Positions 52,860 through 63,026 of a DNA stretch of 64,000 nucleotides are shown here, in pieces. Each line of letters opens with the position of its first letter. Position 1 is the first letter of the stretch. A program made the position numbers and the translations under genes. The notes beneath the pieces are model-generated. The model was given only the letters and a program-made list of their open reading frames with translations. It ran no database searches and had not been told where the DNA came from. Source of the stretch: Photobacterium sanguinicancri (lineage in GTDB: Bacteria > Pseudomonadota > Gammaproteobacteria > Enterobacterales > Vibrionaceae); assembly GCF_024346675.1 (NCBI RefSeq), contig NZ_AP024850.1, forward strand, positions 2,480,001 through 2,544,000. The letters run 5' to 3'.

Positions 52860-55800
52860 ATGCTGTCAATTATCGAACAAATCAAACAAGGCCAGCTGTG
52901 GGACTTTCATGGTGGTATTCATCCACCAGAAAATAAAACCATTTCAAGCAATGCGCCGATCCAACATGCAGGTGTGCCACAACAATTGGTACTGCCGCTA
53001 AAGCAACATATTGGCGCAAAAGGCGACATCATTGTTGCTGTTGGCGATCGCGTATTAAAAGGTCAACCTTTAACTAAAGGTGATATCGCAATGTGTGTGC
53101 CTGTTCACGCACCGACATCTGGCATCATTAGCGCGATTGAAGAGCGCACCATCGCGCATCCATCGGGTTTATCCGATCTGTGTATCGTACTTGATAGTGA
53201 TGGTGACGATCAGTGGGGCACACAAACGTCCATTGCAGATTACACGACTGAAGAACCTTCTAATTTAATCGAGCAAATTCGCCTAAGTGGTATTGCAGGT
53301 CTTGGTGGTGCAGGCTTCCCAACCAGCCGTAAACTTCAAGGGGGTATTGGTAACGTTGATATCCTGATTATCAACGCTGCCGAGTGTGAACCTTACATCA
53401 CCGCCGATGACCGCCTGATGCAAGATTACGCAGAAGAAGTCATTGAAGGTATTCGTATTCTTCAACATATCGTCAAACCTAAACTGACGATCATCGGGAT
53501 TGAAGATAACAAGCCCGATGCGATTCGTATTTTAGAACAACACGTTTCAGAAGATGATCAGATTCTTATACGTGTTATCCCAACAAAGTACCCATCAGGT
53601 AGCTCAAAACAACTCGTTAAAGTACTGACTGGTCGTGAAGTACCAAGCCAAGCACGTTCGACGTCTGTTGGGGTGATTGTACAAAATATAGGTACGGCTT
53701 TTGCGGTTAAACGCGCAATCATCGATGGTGAGCCATTAATTGAACGCGTTGTCACCTTAACGGGTGAAGCATTTAATCAACGCGGAAATGTCTTTGCGCG
53801 CTTGGGCACGCCCATTTCTTACTTATTGGATAGCTTCAGCTATCAACCGGATAAGAAATACCCGCGTGTGATCATTGGCGGCTCACTCATGGGCTTTACG
53901 CTGCCCCACCCTAATGTGCCAATCACTAAAATGACCAACTGTGTGCTGGCACCTAAGCGTAAAGAATTGCCTTTACACACACACGAGATGGCCTGTATTC
54001 GTTGTAGTGCATGTGCAGATGTTTGTCCTTCAGCGCTATTACCACAGCAATTACAGTGGTACGCCAAAGACCAAGATTACGATAAGTGCGAAGAGTACAA
54101 CCTGTTCGATTGTATCGAATGTGGTGCATGTGCGTATGTCTGCCCTAGTGAAATACCTTTGGTGCAGTACTATCGCCAAGCAAAAGCAGAAATTACTGCG
54201 CGTCAGCAAGATGAAGCCAATGCAGAACGAGCCCGTTTACGCTTTGAAGCGAAAACCGCGCGTATGGAACGCGATAAAGCAGAACGTGAAAACCGCTTTA
54301 AGAAAGCCGCCGATGATCGCCGTAAAGAGATGTCCTCGAATGGCAGCGATGATGCCGTAGCAGCAGCCATTGCACGCGTGAAAGCCAAGCAAGCCGAATC
54401 AGCAGCACCAAGTTCTGCCGAGCCTACAAATGATAAAAAGCCAGCGGTAGCGGCAGCCATTGCACGCGCTAAAGCGAAACAAGCAGCCGCTCAGCAAGCT
54501 GGTAATGACGTACCTGATAACACTGAAATGGCGAAATTACGTGAAGAACGTAAGCGCCAAGCACGTGAGCGAAAAGCAACGCTTCAAGCAGAACAAAACG
54601 ATAGCTCAACTGAAACAACGCCTGAAACACAAGTATCAGGCGATGCGAAGAAAGATGCTGTGGCCGCTGCAATTGCTCGTGCCAAAGCACGTAAAGCCGC
54701 GCAGCAAAACGAATCTCAGACTGAACCTGCAGAAAGTCAGCAAGCTGAGGCCGATCCGAAAAAAGCCGCTGTTGCTGCTGCCATCGCCCGTGCTAAAGCA
54801 CGTAAAGCCGTACAACAAAACGAATCTCAGACTGAATCTGTAGAAAGTCAGCAAGCTGAGGCCGATCCGAAAAAAGCCGCTGTTGCTGCTGCCGTAGCCC
54901 GTGCTAAAGCGCGTAAAGCGGCTCAACAAACAAATGAGCAAGCTGAAAGCCAGCCTGAAACGGTAGATAGCAGTGAAGAAGTGACAGAGACTGAACCTGC
55001 AACTGACCCCAAAAAAGCTGCTGTTGCTGCTGCCGTCGCCCGTGCTAAAGCACGCAAAGCTGCTCAACAAACAAAAGAGCAAGCTGAAAGCCAGCCTGAA
55101 ACGGTAGATAGCAGTGAAGAAGTGACAAAGACTGAATCTGCGACTGAACCTGCAACTGACCCGAAAAAAGCTGCTGTTGCTGCGGCCGTCGCCCGTGCTA
55201 AAGCACGTAAAGCTGCTCAACAAACAAAAGAGCAAGCTGAAAGCCAGCCTGAAACGGTAGATAGCAGTGAAGAAGTGACAAAGACTGAATCTGCGACTGA
55301 CCCGAAAAAAGCTGCTGTTGCTGCGGCCGTCGCCCGAGCTAAAGCACGCAAAGCTGCTCAACAAACAAAAGATCAAGCTGAAAGCCAACCTGAAACGGTA
55401 GAAAGCAGTGAAGAAGTGACAGAGACTAAATCTGCGACTGAACCTGCAGTTGACCCGAAAAAAGCTGCTGTTGCTGCTGCCGTCGCACGCGCCAAAGCAC
55501 GCAAAGCTGCTCAACAAACAAAAGAGCAAGCTGAAAGCCAGCCTGAAACGGTAGAAAGCAGTGAAGAAGTGACAGAGACTGAATCTGCGACTGAACCTGC
55601 AACTGATCCGAAAAAAGCTGCTGTTGCTGCTGCCGTCACACGCGCCAAAGCACGCAAAGCTGCTCTGCAAGCAAAAGAACAAGCTGATAGCACTGAATCA
55701 ACTGAAGCGGCTAGTCATGAACCGACTAGCAACGAAGCTATTCGTAATGAACCAGCGAGTAACGAACCAGTTCAAGATTCAGAACCAACTATCGATCCGA

Positions 55801-55910
55801 AAAAAGCCGCTGTCGCTGCTGCCGTCGCCCGTGCTAAAGCACGTAAAGCTGCGCAGCAAGCAAAAGAACAAGCTGAAAAAGCAGCTCAACAGAATAACGA
55901 GGATAACTAA
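52860..55910 (+). CDS. rnfC: Rnf/Rsx complex NADH-binding subunit C with long Ala/Lys repeat tail
   Basis: This protein has 1016 residues. The conserved core (about 1-450) has the NADH/FMN-binding Gly-rich region GIAGLGGAGFPTSRK and two 4Fe-4S motifs (CIRCSACADVCPS and CIECGACAYVCPS). The rest is a cytoplasmic tail with about eleven copies of an Ala-rich helix AAVAAAVARAKARKAA joined by acidic Glu/Ser/Thr linkers of 27 or 31 residues. Tails of this kind occur in RnfC of enterics and Vibrio but are shorter (E. coli RsxC is 740 residues). The ATG at 52860 has AAGGTAGAG upstream; earlier in-frame starts lie within rnfB. Confidence 0.95.
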   Translation: MLSIIEQIKQGQLWDFHGGIHPPENKTISSNAPIQHAGVPQQLVLPLKQHIGAKGDIIVAVGDRVLKGQPLTKGDIAMCVPVHAPTSGIISAIEERTIAHPSGLSDLCIVLDSDGDDQWGTQTSIADYTTEEPSNLIEQIRLSGIAGLGGAGFPTSRKLQGGIGNVDILIINAAECEPYITADDRLMQDYAEEVIEGIRILQHIVKPKLTIIGIEDNKPDAIRILEQHVSEDDQILIRVIPTKYPSGSSKQLVKVLTGREVPSQARSTSVGVIVQNIGTAFAVKRAIIDGEPLIERVVTLTGEAFNQRGNVFARLGTPISYLLDSFSYQPDKKYPRVIIGGSLMGFTLPHPNVPITKMTNCVLAPKRKELPLHTHEMACIRCSACADVCPSALLPQQLQWYAKDQDYDKCEEYNLFDCIECGACAYVCPSEIPLVQYYRQAKAEITARQQDEANAERARLRFEAKTARMERDKAERENRFKKAADDRRKEMSSNGSDDAVAAAIARVKAKQAESAAPSSAEPTNDKKPAVAAAIARAKAKQAAAQQAGNDVPDNTEMAKLREERKRQARERKATLQAEQNDSSTETTPETQVSGDAKKDAVAAAIARAKARKAAQQNESQTEPAESQQAEADPKKAAVAAAIARAKARKAVQQNESQTESVESQQAEADPKKAAVAAAVARAKARKAAQQTNEQAESQPETVDSSEEVTETEPATDPKKAAVAAAVARAKARKAAQQTKEQAESQPETVDSSEEVTKTESATEPATDPKKAAVAAAVARAKARKAAQQTKEQAESQPETVDSSEEVTKTESATDPKKAAVAAAVARAKARKAAQQTKDQAESQPETVESSEEVTETKSATEPAVDPKKAAVAAAVARAKARKAAQQTKEQAESQPETVESSEEVTETESATEPATDPKKAAVAAAVTRAKARKAALQAKEQADSTESTEAASHEPTSNEAIRNEPASNEPVQDSEPTIDPKKAAVAAAVARAKARKAAQQAKEQAEKAAQQNNEDN
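54640..55890 (+). repeat. Tandem 141/153-bp coding repeats in rnfC
   Basis: At least five near-identical units of 47 or 51 codons follow one another between about 54880 and 55620, flanked by more diverged units. Adjacent units differ mainly by a four-codon ATEP insertion and a few substitutions, the mark of recent unequal recombination or slippage. Copy number is likely to vary between strains. Confidence 0.9.
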
Positions 55911-55913
55911 GCC

Positions 55914-56963
55914 GTGGCGTTCAATATTGCCAGTTCCCCCCATGCACACAGTCGCCGTAGTACGCGCGACTTAATGCGCACAGTCATTCTATGCTGTGCA
56001 TTTGGTGTTGCCGCTCAATGGTATTTCTTTGGCTGGGGTACATTAATCAATATCCTGTTAGCGTCGACGGTTGCCGTCAGCGCAGAGGCTATTATTCTTA
56101 AACTGCGTCAACGCCCTCTCTTGCCGTACTTGAGAGATAACAGTGCGCTACTCACAGGTGTGTTGATTGGTATCTCGATTCCGCCACTTGCCCCTTGGTG
56201 GATCACAGTCATCGGTGTGGTTTTCGCTATTATCATCGCCAAACACCTCTATGGTGGATTGGGACAGAATCTGTTCAATCCAGCCATGGTGGCGTATGTA
56301 GTGCTGTTGATTTCATTCCCAGTACAAATGACAACCTGGTTACCACCACAATCTTTAGCGGCAGAACCTGTGTCGTTCATCGATAGCTTGCTTACTATTT
56401 TTACGGGGTTCACTCAAGATGGTTTTAGTGCTCATCAACTACGAGCGTCAGTTGATGGTGTTACCATGGCCACTCCGCTTGATACACTGAAAACATCGCT
56501 AACAACGGGGCTCACCACCACGGAAACGCTGGCAAAGCCTATATTCGGTACCATTGCTGGCATTGGTTGGGAGTGGATTAACCTTGGCTTCCTGATTGGT
56601 GGCTTAGTTATGCTAAAAATGCGGGTTATCCAATGGCATATCCCAGTAGGTATGTTGAGTGCGCTATTTGTTATCAGCAGTTTAGGTTTCCTATTCAACC
56701 CTGATGGTACGGCATCTCCGCTGATCCACCTTTTCTCGGGGGCAACTATGCTCGGTGCATTCTTTATTGCGACCGATCCTGTATCTGCCGCCACGACCAC
56801 CAAAGGTCGCCTCGTGTTTGGTGCTCTCATTGGTATTCTGGTGTATCTCATTCGTACTTGGGGCGGTTTCCCTGACGGCATCGCATTCAGTGTGTTGCTA
56901 GCCAATATGTGTGTACCACTGATTGACTACTACACCCGCCCTCGCACATTTGGTCATAAATAA
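55914..56963 (+). CDS. rnfD: Rnf/Rsx complex membrane flavoprotein subunit D
   Basis: This membrane subunit of 349 residues ([35 protein letters not shown]) carries the covalent-FMN acceptor in DGVTMAT with T187, the same number as in V. cholerae RnfD. The start is a GTG at 55914 with GAGGA upstream, three bases after the rnfC stop. Confidence 0.95.
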   Translation: MAFNIASSPHAHSRRSTRDLMRTVILCCAFGVAAQWYFFGWGTLINILLASTVAVSAEAIILKLRQRPLLPYLRDNSALLTGVLIGISIPPLAPWWITVIGVVFAIIIAKHLYGGLGQNLFNPAMVAYVVLLISFPVQMTTWLPPQSLAAEPVSFIDSLLTIFTGFTQDGFSAHQLRASVDGVTMATPLDTLKTSLTTGLTTTETLAKPIFGTIAGIGWEWINLGFLIGGLVMLKMRVIQWHIPVGMLSALFVISSLGFLFNPDGTASPLIHLFSGATMLGAFFIATDPVSAATTTKGRLVFGALIGILVYLIRTWGGFPDGIAFSVLLANMCVPLIDYYTRPRTFGHK

Positions 56964-56972
56964 GGAACCACC

Positions 56973-57608
56973 ATGATCCAAGCTATGAAAAAAAATGGTG
57001 GTGTACTGGCAATCTTTGCGTTGCTAGCAACTGCCTTAGTTGCCGTCACTAATCTATTGACGCAAGACCGTATATTAGAACAACAGCAAAAAGAGCTGTT
57101 GAAAGTATTGAATCAGGTCATTCCAGCAGAAAGCCATGATAATGAGCTTTATAAAAGCTGTACCTTGATCACCAATGAGCAATACCTAGGTACTCAAGCG
57201 CCAATGCCTGCTTATTTAGCAAGCAAAAAAGGTGAGCCAAGCGGTGTGGCTATCGAAGCAATTGCACCAGATGGATATAACGGTGCAATCAAGCTTATTG
57301 TGGGGCTAGACCCTACGGGTGTCGTGACGGGGGTGCGTATTCTGAGCCACCAAGAAACCCCAGGACTTGGCGATAAGATTGAAATGCGTATTAGTCACTG
57401 GATTGAATCTTTCACTGGCAAAAAACTCGCGGGCGAAAATGATCCTGCATGGGCTGTTCGTAAAGATGGCGGTGAATTCGACCAATTCACAGGCGCAACA
57501 ATTACGCCACGTGCCGTCGTAAAAGCGGTAAAGAATGTTTCGCTTTACTATACTCGCCACCAGCAAGCATTGTTGAATCAACCACTGAACTGTCAGGGTG
57601 AATCATAA
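56973..57608 (+). CDS. rnfG: Rnf/Rsx complex flavoprotein subunit G
   Basis: This 211-residue protein has one N-terminal membrane helix and a periplasmic FMN-binding domain with the flavinylation motif DQFTGAT (acceptor T176), attached by ApbE-type flavin transferase. Family motifs [17 protein letters not shown] are intact. It lies nine bases after rnfD and two before rnfE. Confidence 0.96.
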   Translation: MIQAMKKNGGVLAIFALLATALVAVTNLLTQDRILEQQQKELLKVLNQVIPAESHDNELYKSCTLITNEQYLGTQAPMPAYLASKKGEPSGVAIEAIAPDGYNGAIKLIVGLDPTGVVTGVRILSHQETPGLGDKIEMRISHWIESFTGKKLAGENDPAWAVRKDGGEFDQFTGATITPRAVVKAVKNVSLYYTRHQQALLNQPLNCQGES

Positions 57609-57610
57609 TT

Positions 57611-58312
57611 ATGAGCACGATAAATAAAGAACTGATGAAGAATGGTTTGTGGAATAACAACCCAGCCATTGTCCAACTCCTTGGGTTATGTCCACTGCTT
57701 GCTGTTTCAGCAACAGTAACTAACGCCCTCGGCTTAGGCATAGCGACCACTATGGTGTTGGTTGGCTCAAACCTGATTGTTTCACTGGTGCGTCAGTGGG
57801 TACCATCTGAAGTGCGCATCCCCGTTTTCGTCATGATCATCGCTTCACTCGTGACCTGTGTTCAGCTATTAATGAATGCATTTACCTATGGCTTATACCA
57901 ATCACTCGGTATCTTCATTCCATTGATTGTTACCAACTGTATCATCATTGGCCGCGCAGAATCATTTGCCTCTAAGAATGACCCTATTCCAGCAACCTTA
58001 GACGGTTTATGGATGGGTTTAGGCATGACAGCCGCACTGGTTGTCTTAGGTGCAATGCGAGAGATCTTGGGTAACGGTACTTTGTTTGATGGGGCTGATC
58101 GACTATTAGGGGATTGGGCGTCAGTATTGCGCATCGAAGTCTTTCATTTCGACAGCAGCTTCTTACTGGCAATGCTGCCACCGGGTGCCTTTATTGGTGT
58201 TGGGTTTATGATTGCACTGAAGAACGTGATTGATAAAAAACGAGAGCAAAAAAACGCAACAGTAAAACCCAAACCAACAATTGAACGTGTGCGAGTAACA
58301 TCTCCAAACTAA
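57611..58312 (+). CDS. rnfE: Rnf/Rsx complex membrane subunit E
   Basis: This six-helix subunit of 233 residues is homologous to RnfA, with [28 protein letters not shown] and [14 protein letters not shown], including the conserved Cys of the membrane cluster. It is the last rnf gene and is followed by a structured spacer and nth. Confidence 0.96.
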   Translation: MSTINKELMKNGLWNNNPAIVQLLGLCPLLAVSATVTNALGLGIATTMVLVGSNLIVSLVRQWVPSEVRIPVFVMIIASLVTCVQLLMNAFTYGLYQSLGIFIPLIVTNCIIIGRAESFASKNDPIPATLDGLWMGLGMTAALVVLGAMREILGNGTLFDGADRLLGDWASVLRIEVFHFDSSFLLAMLPPGAFIGVGFMIALKNVIDKKREQKNATVKPKPTIERVRVTSPN

Positions 58313-58346
58313 CGTAAAAACACACGAAAAATAACGATAATCACAG

Positions 58347-58410
58347 GCTTTGCGGTGTAGATAGGTGACTCAACCACCTATCCTCCCTACTTGCTTATAC
58401 ACCGCAAGGC
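58347..58410 (+). promoter_or_regulatory. Nested hairpin between rnfE and nth
   Basis: An outer 13-bp stem (58347-58359 with 58398-58410, one G-U pair) encloses a perfect inner stem GATAGGTG (58360-58367) / CACCTATC (58375-58382). There is no T-run. The element ends 26 bases before nth and could be a processing site, a mobile palindromic repeat or a translational control structure. Confidence 0.6.
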
Positions 58411-58436
58411 TTAATCAGCTTGGAAGCAACGACACT

Positions 58437-59078
58437 ATGAATAATGAAAAGCGCGTTCAGATCCTTGAACGATTACGTGCCGAAAACCCCCATCCAGAAA
58501 CAGAGCTAAAATGGAATTCACCATTTGAATTGCTGATCGCGGTTTTACTGTCAGCACAAGCAACAGATGTCAGCGTTAACAAAGCCACCGACAAACTTTA
58601 TCCTATCGCCAATACCCCACAAGCGATCTTTGATCTAGGTGTCGATGGCGTAAAGGAATACATCAAAACGATCGGCTTATTTAACGCCAAGGCAGAAAAC
58701 GTCATCAAAACCTGCCGCATCTTGCTTGAGAAACACGGCGGAGAAATTCCAGAGAACCGTGAAGCACTTGAAGCACTGCCAGGGGTTGGTCGAAAAACCG
58801 CGAATGTTGTGCTTAATACCGCCTTTGGTTGGCCAACTATTGCTGTCGATACTCATATTTTCCGCGTGTCTAACCGCACCAAACTAGCCATGGGCAAGAA
58901 CGTCGATCAAGTAGAAGAAAAGCTACTAAAAGTTGTACCCAAAGAATTCAAAGTCGATGTCCATCACTGGCTGATCTTGCACGGTCGCTACACCTGTGTT
59001 GCCCGCAAACCACGCTGTGGCAGCTGCATTATCGAAGACTTATGTGAATTCAAAGATAAGATTTATCCTGACGAGTAA
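58437..59078 (+). CDS. nth: Endonuclease III
   Basis: This 213-residue DNA glycosylase/AP-lyase for oxidised pyrimidines has the helix-hairpin-helix LPGVGRKTANVVL with catalytic K120, D138 (AVDTHIFRV) and the C-terminal 4Fe-4S Cys motif CVARKPRCGSCIIEDLC. It matches E. coli Nth (211 residues). The ATG at 58437 has GGAAG upstream and gives the family N-terminus. Linkage to rnf is conserved across gammaproteobacteria. Confidence 0.97.
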   Translation: MNNEKRVQILERLRAENPHPETELKWNSPFELLIAVLLSAQATDVSVNKATDKLYPIANTPQAIFDLGVDGVKEYIKTIGLFNAKAENVIKTCRILLEKHGGEIPENREALEALPGVGRKTANVVLNTAFGWPTIAVDTHIFRVSNRTKLAMGKNVDQVEEKLLKVVPKEFKVDVHHWLILHGRYTCVARKPRCGSCIIEDLCEFKDKIYPDE

Positions 59079-59098
59079 TTCTGATTACATCACCCACT

Positions 59099-59123
59099 AA
59101 AGCTGCTTTATGCAGCTTTTTTT
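59099..59123 (+). terminator. Terminator of rnf-nth operon
   Basis: AAAGCTGC (59099-59106) pairs with GCAGCTTT (59112-59119), followed by a T-run. Confidence 0.85.
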
Positions 59124-59262
59124 GTCCTTAAAGAAGCACAAAATAGTTATAAGAAATAGCAAATTCATTACATGTTCATATAAACGACAACCATATACAG
59201 TATTCCATACTCAATATTAATGGTATATCATTCCATTAAATTTAGTGACATGAGTATCAGCA

Positions 59263-61683
59263 ATGCAGTTCAATACAGTTTCTCTTTCTGTGCTTTTAGC
59301 ACTGACCCTAAGTGCCTGTGGTGGCGGTGATAGTTCTGACGATAATGTTGGCAATCCCAAATACCCTGAAAATCCATCTCCTGAAAACTTCTCCTTTAAT
59401 ATTGCTGGCGCTACCAGTGTTGTTTCTACATCTAACAACCAACTACTTGTTAATAAATCACTTTTAACTGCATCTAACACCGACACTTCAAGTAATTTTT
59501 ACACGTTGGATGATAAAGGTCAGCTTCGAGAAGCGATTGAATCTGTTTACAGCTCAAAAGTCAGTTACAGCGTTCTTAGTGAAGATGGTAATTACCTTTA
59601 CGTCGTGATTGACGCAATGAATGCATGGGAAAGCGAAAATATTCTTAGAGCGACTAACTGTGCGATTTTCAAAGTTAATGTAAAAAACAACAATTGGAGC
59701 TGCTTAGCTGAAGGCTTAGTCGCTGAAATGCCTTACGGCTATTGGAACGAAGTCAACGATGGCCGCTTTAAGCCGCTTCAATTTGATGGTGCTGGTAATG
59801 CTTATTTTCTAAGCCGAGGGTTTTCTATCAATGACGATGGCTATCTTGATTTTGATTACAATTCACCAAGCGCCCCTCTGACTCGTATTGATACTCAAGG
59901 TAATAAGAAACTACTTACTACAGATGTTGACTCAGTGAGCAGCTTCATTGTCACTAAAGCTAACTCTTTGGTTTACCGCGCTGAAAAACTCAAGATGATC
60001 CCAGACTTGGCAAATGACACACTCAGCACAGTCGAACTTGAAAAAGATCAATGGAGTAATGGCTGGTATACCGTTGATGATCACAATACCGTCATTTATT
60101 CACGTGATAACAGTTACAACAATTTCAGCTTTGCTCAAGCTAGCAAAGTCTTCATTGGTGGCGTAAATAAATCCACACTTTCTGGCCACTCCAATCAAAT
60201 GAGCTCTTACTACCTTAATAGCATTATTATGGGTGATGATGGCTATATCTATGGCGTTTATAACGAGTCTGTTAGTGGCCCAGATGGAAGTTGGTACGAA
60301 CAAGCACATTTAATGCGTCGCTTACCATTTGATAATAATAAATTAGTGACGATCAAGTTACCGAGTGATCATTACTATAATCAAAACCAACAAATGCAAG
60401 TGGCCAAAGGTCATGCTTATTACATAGAAGAAGAAAGTAACCTTAACTACGGGCAACGCGATATTATCGGTATTACCCGTATTGTTGATGGTGAAACGAT
60501 TAAACTCTTTGACCAAGACTGGGCAACTCAACGCCTAAGTATTGAATCATGGAAACTAGCAGGTGACACCTTGTTCTTTACCGGTTTTGATAATGCGAGC
60601 TCAATCATGGTGTCTGGTGAAATTGACACCCTAGCGCTAAGCCAAGGTAAACCGGAGTCTGAGTATTTAACCTTTAATGAGACTACGTCGGTACATGGCG
60701 ACGCTCTGACTATTGCGGATATGGAAGTGCTACGCCCACAACGCCCTGAAAACTCAGGCGGCTATCCAAAAGTGCTAGGTCTTAAGCTACACGATCAAGA
60801 TCAATTCTCGGGTACACTTGAATTCAACAAGTGGATGGACCCGCAAAGCGTCGAAGATAACCTAACAATCTCAGATACCACACATAGCCAGCCTATCGGC
60901 AATATGGTGGTTTGGTTAAACCGCATGGCGCATATCTTGTTTGACCAAGATAACAACCAAGCAACAGATAACAAGCCATTAGAGTGGTCGACGAACTATC
61001 GTGTGTTTATTGATAAACAAGCACAAGATAGCGATGGGATCTCATTAATGCATGCTCAAGCAAATGATGCAGACCGTACCTTTGACTGGACGGTACGCGA
61101 TCAGAACACTTGGAAGGTAGCAGAGCCAGAGCATCCATCTAAATTTACTGATGGCAATGTTTTGAAAATGTATGGCGGTAACCTAGCAGTAAAGTTATTA
61201 GAAAACATTCCTTCACCGAGTGATTTTGATTATCAAGTAAGCTTCTCTACAGATTTGAATGATCGTTTCTCACTTATAATGAGTGAGCAATACAATAACC
61301 ACTTCCAAATCAGTTTTGATAATCACTCTGGCATGAACAACCGTATTTGCATTTATGGTGATATGGGGTCCCAAACAGCCTGTTTATCTGTACCTAACAG
61401 CCGTTGGTATCAAGTTACTTCAACAGTGATAAATAAAACGACTTTCACAGAAGTTGGTATCGAAGTTCAGGCTGAAAATGGAAGTCTAGAGAATTTAACT
61501 GTAAATATTCCGTTATCAGGATCAATGCCAAACTACAACTTCACCTTCAACGCTGATGCTACGAGTGCTTTTTTACTTGATAGCTTCACTTTTATAGACA
61601 AAGATGTAACCAGCATTAACGAGAACTTTGAAGCAGTACCAAAACCTCCGTTTATTTTCACACCTCATGTTCCAGCTAATTAG
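59263..61683 (+). CDS. Large hypothetical lipoprotein with propeller-like and Ig-like regions
   Basis: This protein of 806 residues has a lipoprotein signal (lipobox LSAC, C19) followed by a Gly/Ser/Asp-rich linker. Residues about 45-470 are built from irregular beta repeats (SEDGNYLYVVIDA, DDGYIYGVYNE) as in beta-propellers. About 510-610 resembles a bacterial Ig-like SbsA-type domain (GTLEFNKWMDPQSVEDNLTISD), and the C-terminal 190 residues are lectin/LamG-like. I recognise no specific family. It is probably surface-exposed, and its role is unknown. It is monocistronic. Confidence 0.7.
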   Translation: MQFNTVSLSVLLALTLSACGGGDSSDDNVGNPKYPENPSPENFSFNIAGATSVVSTSNNQLLVNKSLLTASNTDTSSNFYTLDDKGQLREAIESVYSSKVSYSVLSEDGNYLYVVIDAMNAWESENILRATNCAIFKVNVKNNNWSCLAEGLVAEMPYGYWNEVNDGRFKPLQFDGAGNAYFLSRGFSINDDGYLDFDYNSPSAPLTRIDTQGNKKLLTTDVDSVSSFIVTKANSLVYRAEKLKMIPDLANDTLSTVELEKDQWSNGWYTVDDHNTVIYSRDNSYNNFSFAQASKVFIGGVNKSTLSGHSNQMSSYYLNSIIMGDDGYIYGVYNESVSGPDGSWYEQAHLMRRLPFDNNKLVTIKLPSDHYYNQNQQMQVAKGHAYYIEEESNLNYGQRDIIGITRIVDGETIKLFDQDWATQRLSIESWKLAGDTLFFTGFDNASSIMVSGEIDTLALSQGKPESEYLTFNETTSVHGDALTIADMEVLRPQRPENSGGYPKVLGLKLHDQDQFSGTLEFNKWMDPQSVEDNLTISDTTHSQPIGNMVVWLNRMAHILFDQDNNQATDNKPLEWSTNYRVFIDKQAQDSDGISLMHAQANDADRTFDWTVRDQNTWKVAEPEHPSKFTDGNVLKMYGGNLAVKLLENIPSPSDFDYQVSFSTDLNDRFSLIMSEQYNNHFQISFDNHSGMNNRICIYGDMGSQTACLSVPNSRWYQVTSTVINKTTFTEVGIEVQAENGSLENLTVNIPLSGSMPNYNFTFNADATSAFLLDSFTFIDKDVTSINENFEAVPKPPFIFTPHVPAN

Positions 61684-61707
61684 TAGTGCATAAAGATAAA
61701 ACCCAAT

Positions 61708-61732
61708 AAAGCCGCTTCTGCGGCTTTTTTTC
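61708..61732 (+). terminator. Terminator of large lipoprotein gene
   Basis: AAAGCCGC (61708-61715) pairs with GCGGCTTT (61720-61727) across TTCT, followed by T's. Confidence 0.88.
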
Positions 61733-61840
61733 CTTAAGATCTCGTTCATTCCCTCATCATTTTGTAAATCATGATAGATTAGATAATTGATAGAATTCGT
61801 ATAAAATAAAACTAATTTATATCGTTAAATCAGAGGATTC

Positions 61841-62233
61841 ATGGCAAACGGACGTATTTTACATACCATGCTACGCGTGGGAGATTTAGACCGCTCTATC
61901 GCTTTTTACACCGATGTAATGGGGATGGATTTACTGCGCAAGCGTGAGAACGAAGCCTATAAATATACCCTCGCTTTTGTTGGTTATGGCGATGAATCTC
62001 AAGGTGCGGTGATCGAGCTGACCTATAACTGGGATACTACTGAGTACGACATGGGCTCTGCATTTGGTCATATTGCCATTGGTGTATCGGATGTTTACGC
62101 CACTTGTGATGCTATTAAAGCAGCTGGTGGGAATGTAACTCGTGAGCCTGGGCCTGTAAAAGGCGGTTCGACTCACATCGCTTTTGTGAAAGACCCTGAC
62201 GGTTATCAAATAGAGCTGATTCAACGCGATTAG
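61841..62233 (+). CDS. gloA: Lactoylglutathione lyase (glyoxalase I)
   Basis: This 130-residue metalloenzyme converts the methylglyoxal-glutathione hemithioacetal to S-lactoylglutathione. The metal ligands are visible: H8 (ILHTMLRV), E59 (VIELTYNW), H77 (FGHIAIGV) and E125 (YQIELIQ). AGAGGA precedes the ATG. The length suits the nickel-dependent bacterial class. It has its own terminator. Confidence 0.96.
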   Translation: MANGRILHTMLRVGDLDRSIAFYTDVMGMDLLRKRENEAYKYTLAFVGYGDESQGAVIELTYNWDTTEYDMGSAFGHIAIGVSDVYATCDAIKAAGGNVTREPGPVKGGSTHIAFVKDPDGYQIELIQRD

Positions 62234-62267
62234 CCTTATTACCCTCCCTTTTGATCCTTGTATCTAT

Positions 62268-62294
62268 AAGCCAAAGCCTTGCTTTGGCTTTTTT
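62268..62294 (+). terminator. Terminator of gloA
   Basis: AAGCCAAAGC (62268-62277) pairs with GCTTTGGCTT (62281-62290) with a T-run. Confidence 0.9.
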
Positions 62295-62350
62295 CATTGA
62301 AGTGTGAGACTGCAAGCAAATTAATTATCGTACAAAATTCATGGTTGATA

Positions 62351-62367
62351 TTGATAATGATTATCAA
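62351..62367. promoter_or_regulatory. Fur box upstream of sodA
   Basis: TTGATAAT-G-ATTATCAA is a perfect 7-1-7 Fur palindrome. It ends 31 bases before the sodA start codon, so it would overlap the promoter and repress when iron is plentiful. Confidence 0.85.
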
Positions 62368-62398
62368 TACGATAATAAAAAACCAAGAGAGATACGAT

Positions 62399-63013
62399 AT
62401 GTCATTCACTTTCCCAGCGCTGCCTTATGCCTATGACGCACTAGAACCGTACATAGATGCGCGCACGATGGAAATCCACCACGCGCGTCATCATCGCACC
62501 TACTTCGATAAATTTATGACGGCAATAAGCGGTACTGAACTCGAAACACAATCACTGCCTGAGATCTTTGCCAAAGTATCGCAATACTCACCCGCCGTCA
62601 GAAACCACGGTGGTGGCTATTACAACCACAACTTGTATTGGGCATGCATGTCACCACAAGGTGGTGGTATGCCTTCTGGCTTATTAGCAGAAGCGATTAA
62701 CTGCCACTTTGGTAGCTTTAACGATTTCAAAGCTGAATTTTCTGCCGCTGCAGCCAATCACTTTGGCTCTGGTTTTATCTGGTTATCCGTCGTTGAAGGA
62801 CGATTAGAGATATCAACCACCAGCAATCAAGATAATCCACTGATGGATGTAGAAAGCGTGCAGGGCATTCCTGTATTAGCGCTCGATGTGTGGGAACACG
62901 CGTACTACATCAGCTACCAAAATAAACGCCCAGAATATATCGATGCTTGGTGGCATGTTGTGGACTGGGATCAAGTACAACAACACTACCTTGATGCTTT
63001 GCACTCAGCATAA
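62399..63013 (+). CDS. sodA: Superoxide dismutase, Mn type
   Basis: This 204-residue enzyme dismutates superoxide. Metal ligands H27, H77 (YYNHNLYW), D163 and H167 (LDVWEHAYY) are present. The metal-specificity signature favours Mn: a Gly-Gly pair before the second ligand (GGGYYNH) and Gln-Asp at 144-145 (SNQDNPLM). The ATG at 62399 has a GAGAG leader and a Fur box upstream; Fur repression of the Mn enzyme is the known E. coli logic. It is in operon with the DUF2753 gene. Confidence 0.92.
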   Translation: MSFTFPALPYAYDALEPYIDARTMEIHHARHHRTYFDKFMTAISGTELETQSLPEIFAKVSQYSPAVRNHGGGYYNHNLYWACMSPQGGGMPSGLLAEAINCHFGSFNDFKAEFSAAAANHFGSGFIWLSVVEGRLEISTTSNQDNPLMDVESVQGIPVLALDVWEHAYYISYQNKRPEYIDAWWHVVDWDQVQQHYLDALHSA

Positions 63014-63026
63014 TAAAGGGATAATC

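Noticed and set aside
54636..55682. A 348-codon frame antisense to rnfC, rich in Cys, Phe and Ser
   Set aside because: It is an artefact of the repeated Ala/Lys codons on the coding strand; it has no start signal and no independent protein character.
62279..62398. Upstream extension of the sodA frame
   Set aside because: It would start inside the gloA terminator and read across the Fur box; the family N-terminus begins at 62399.
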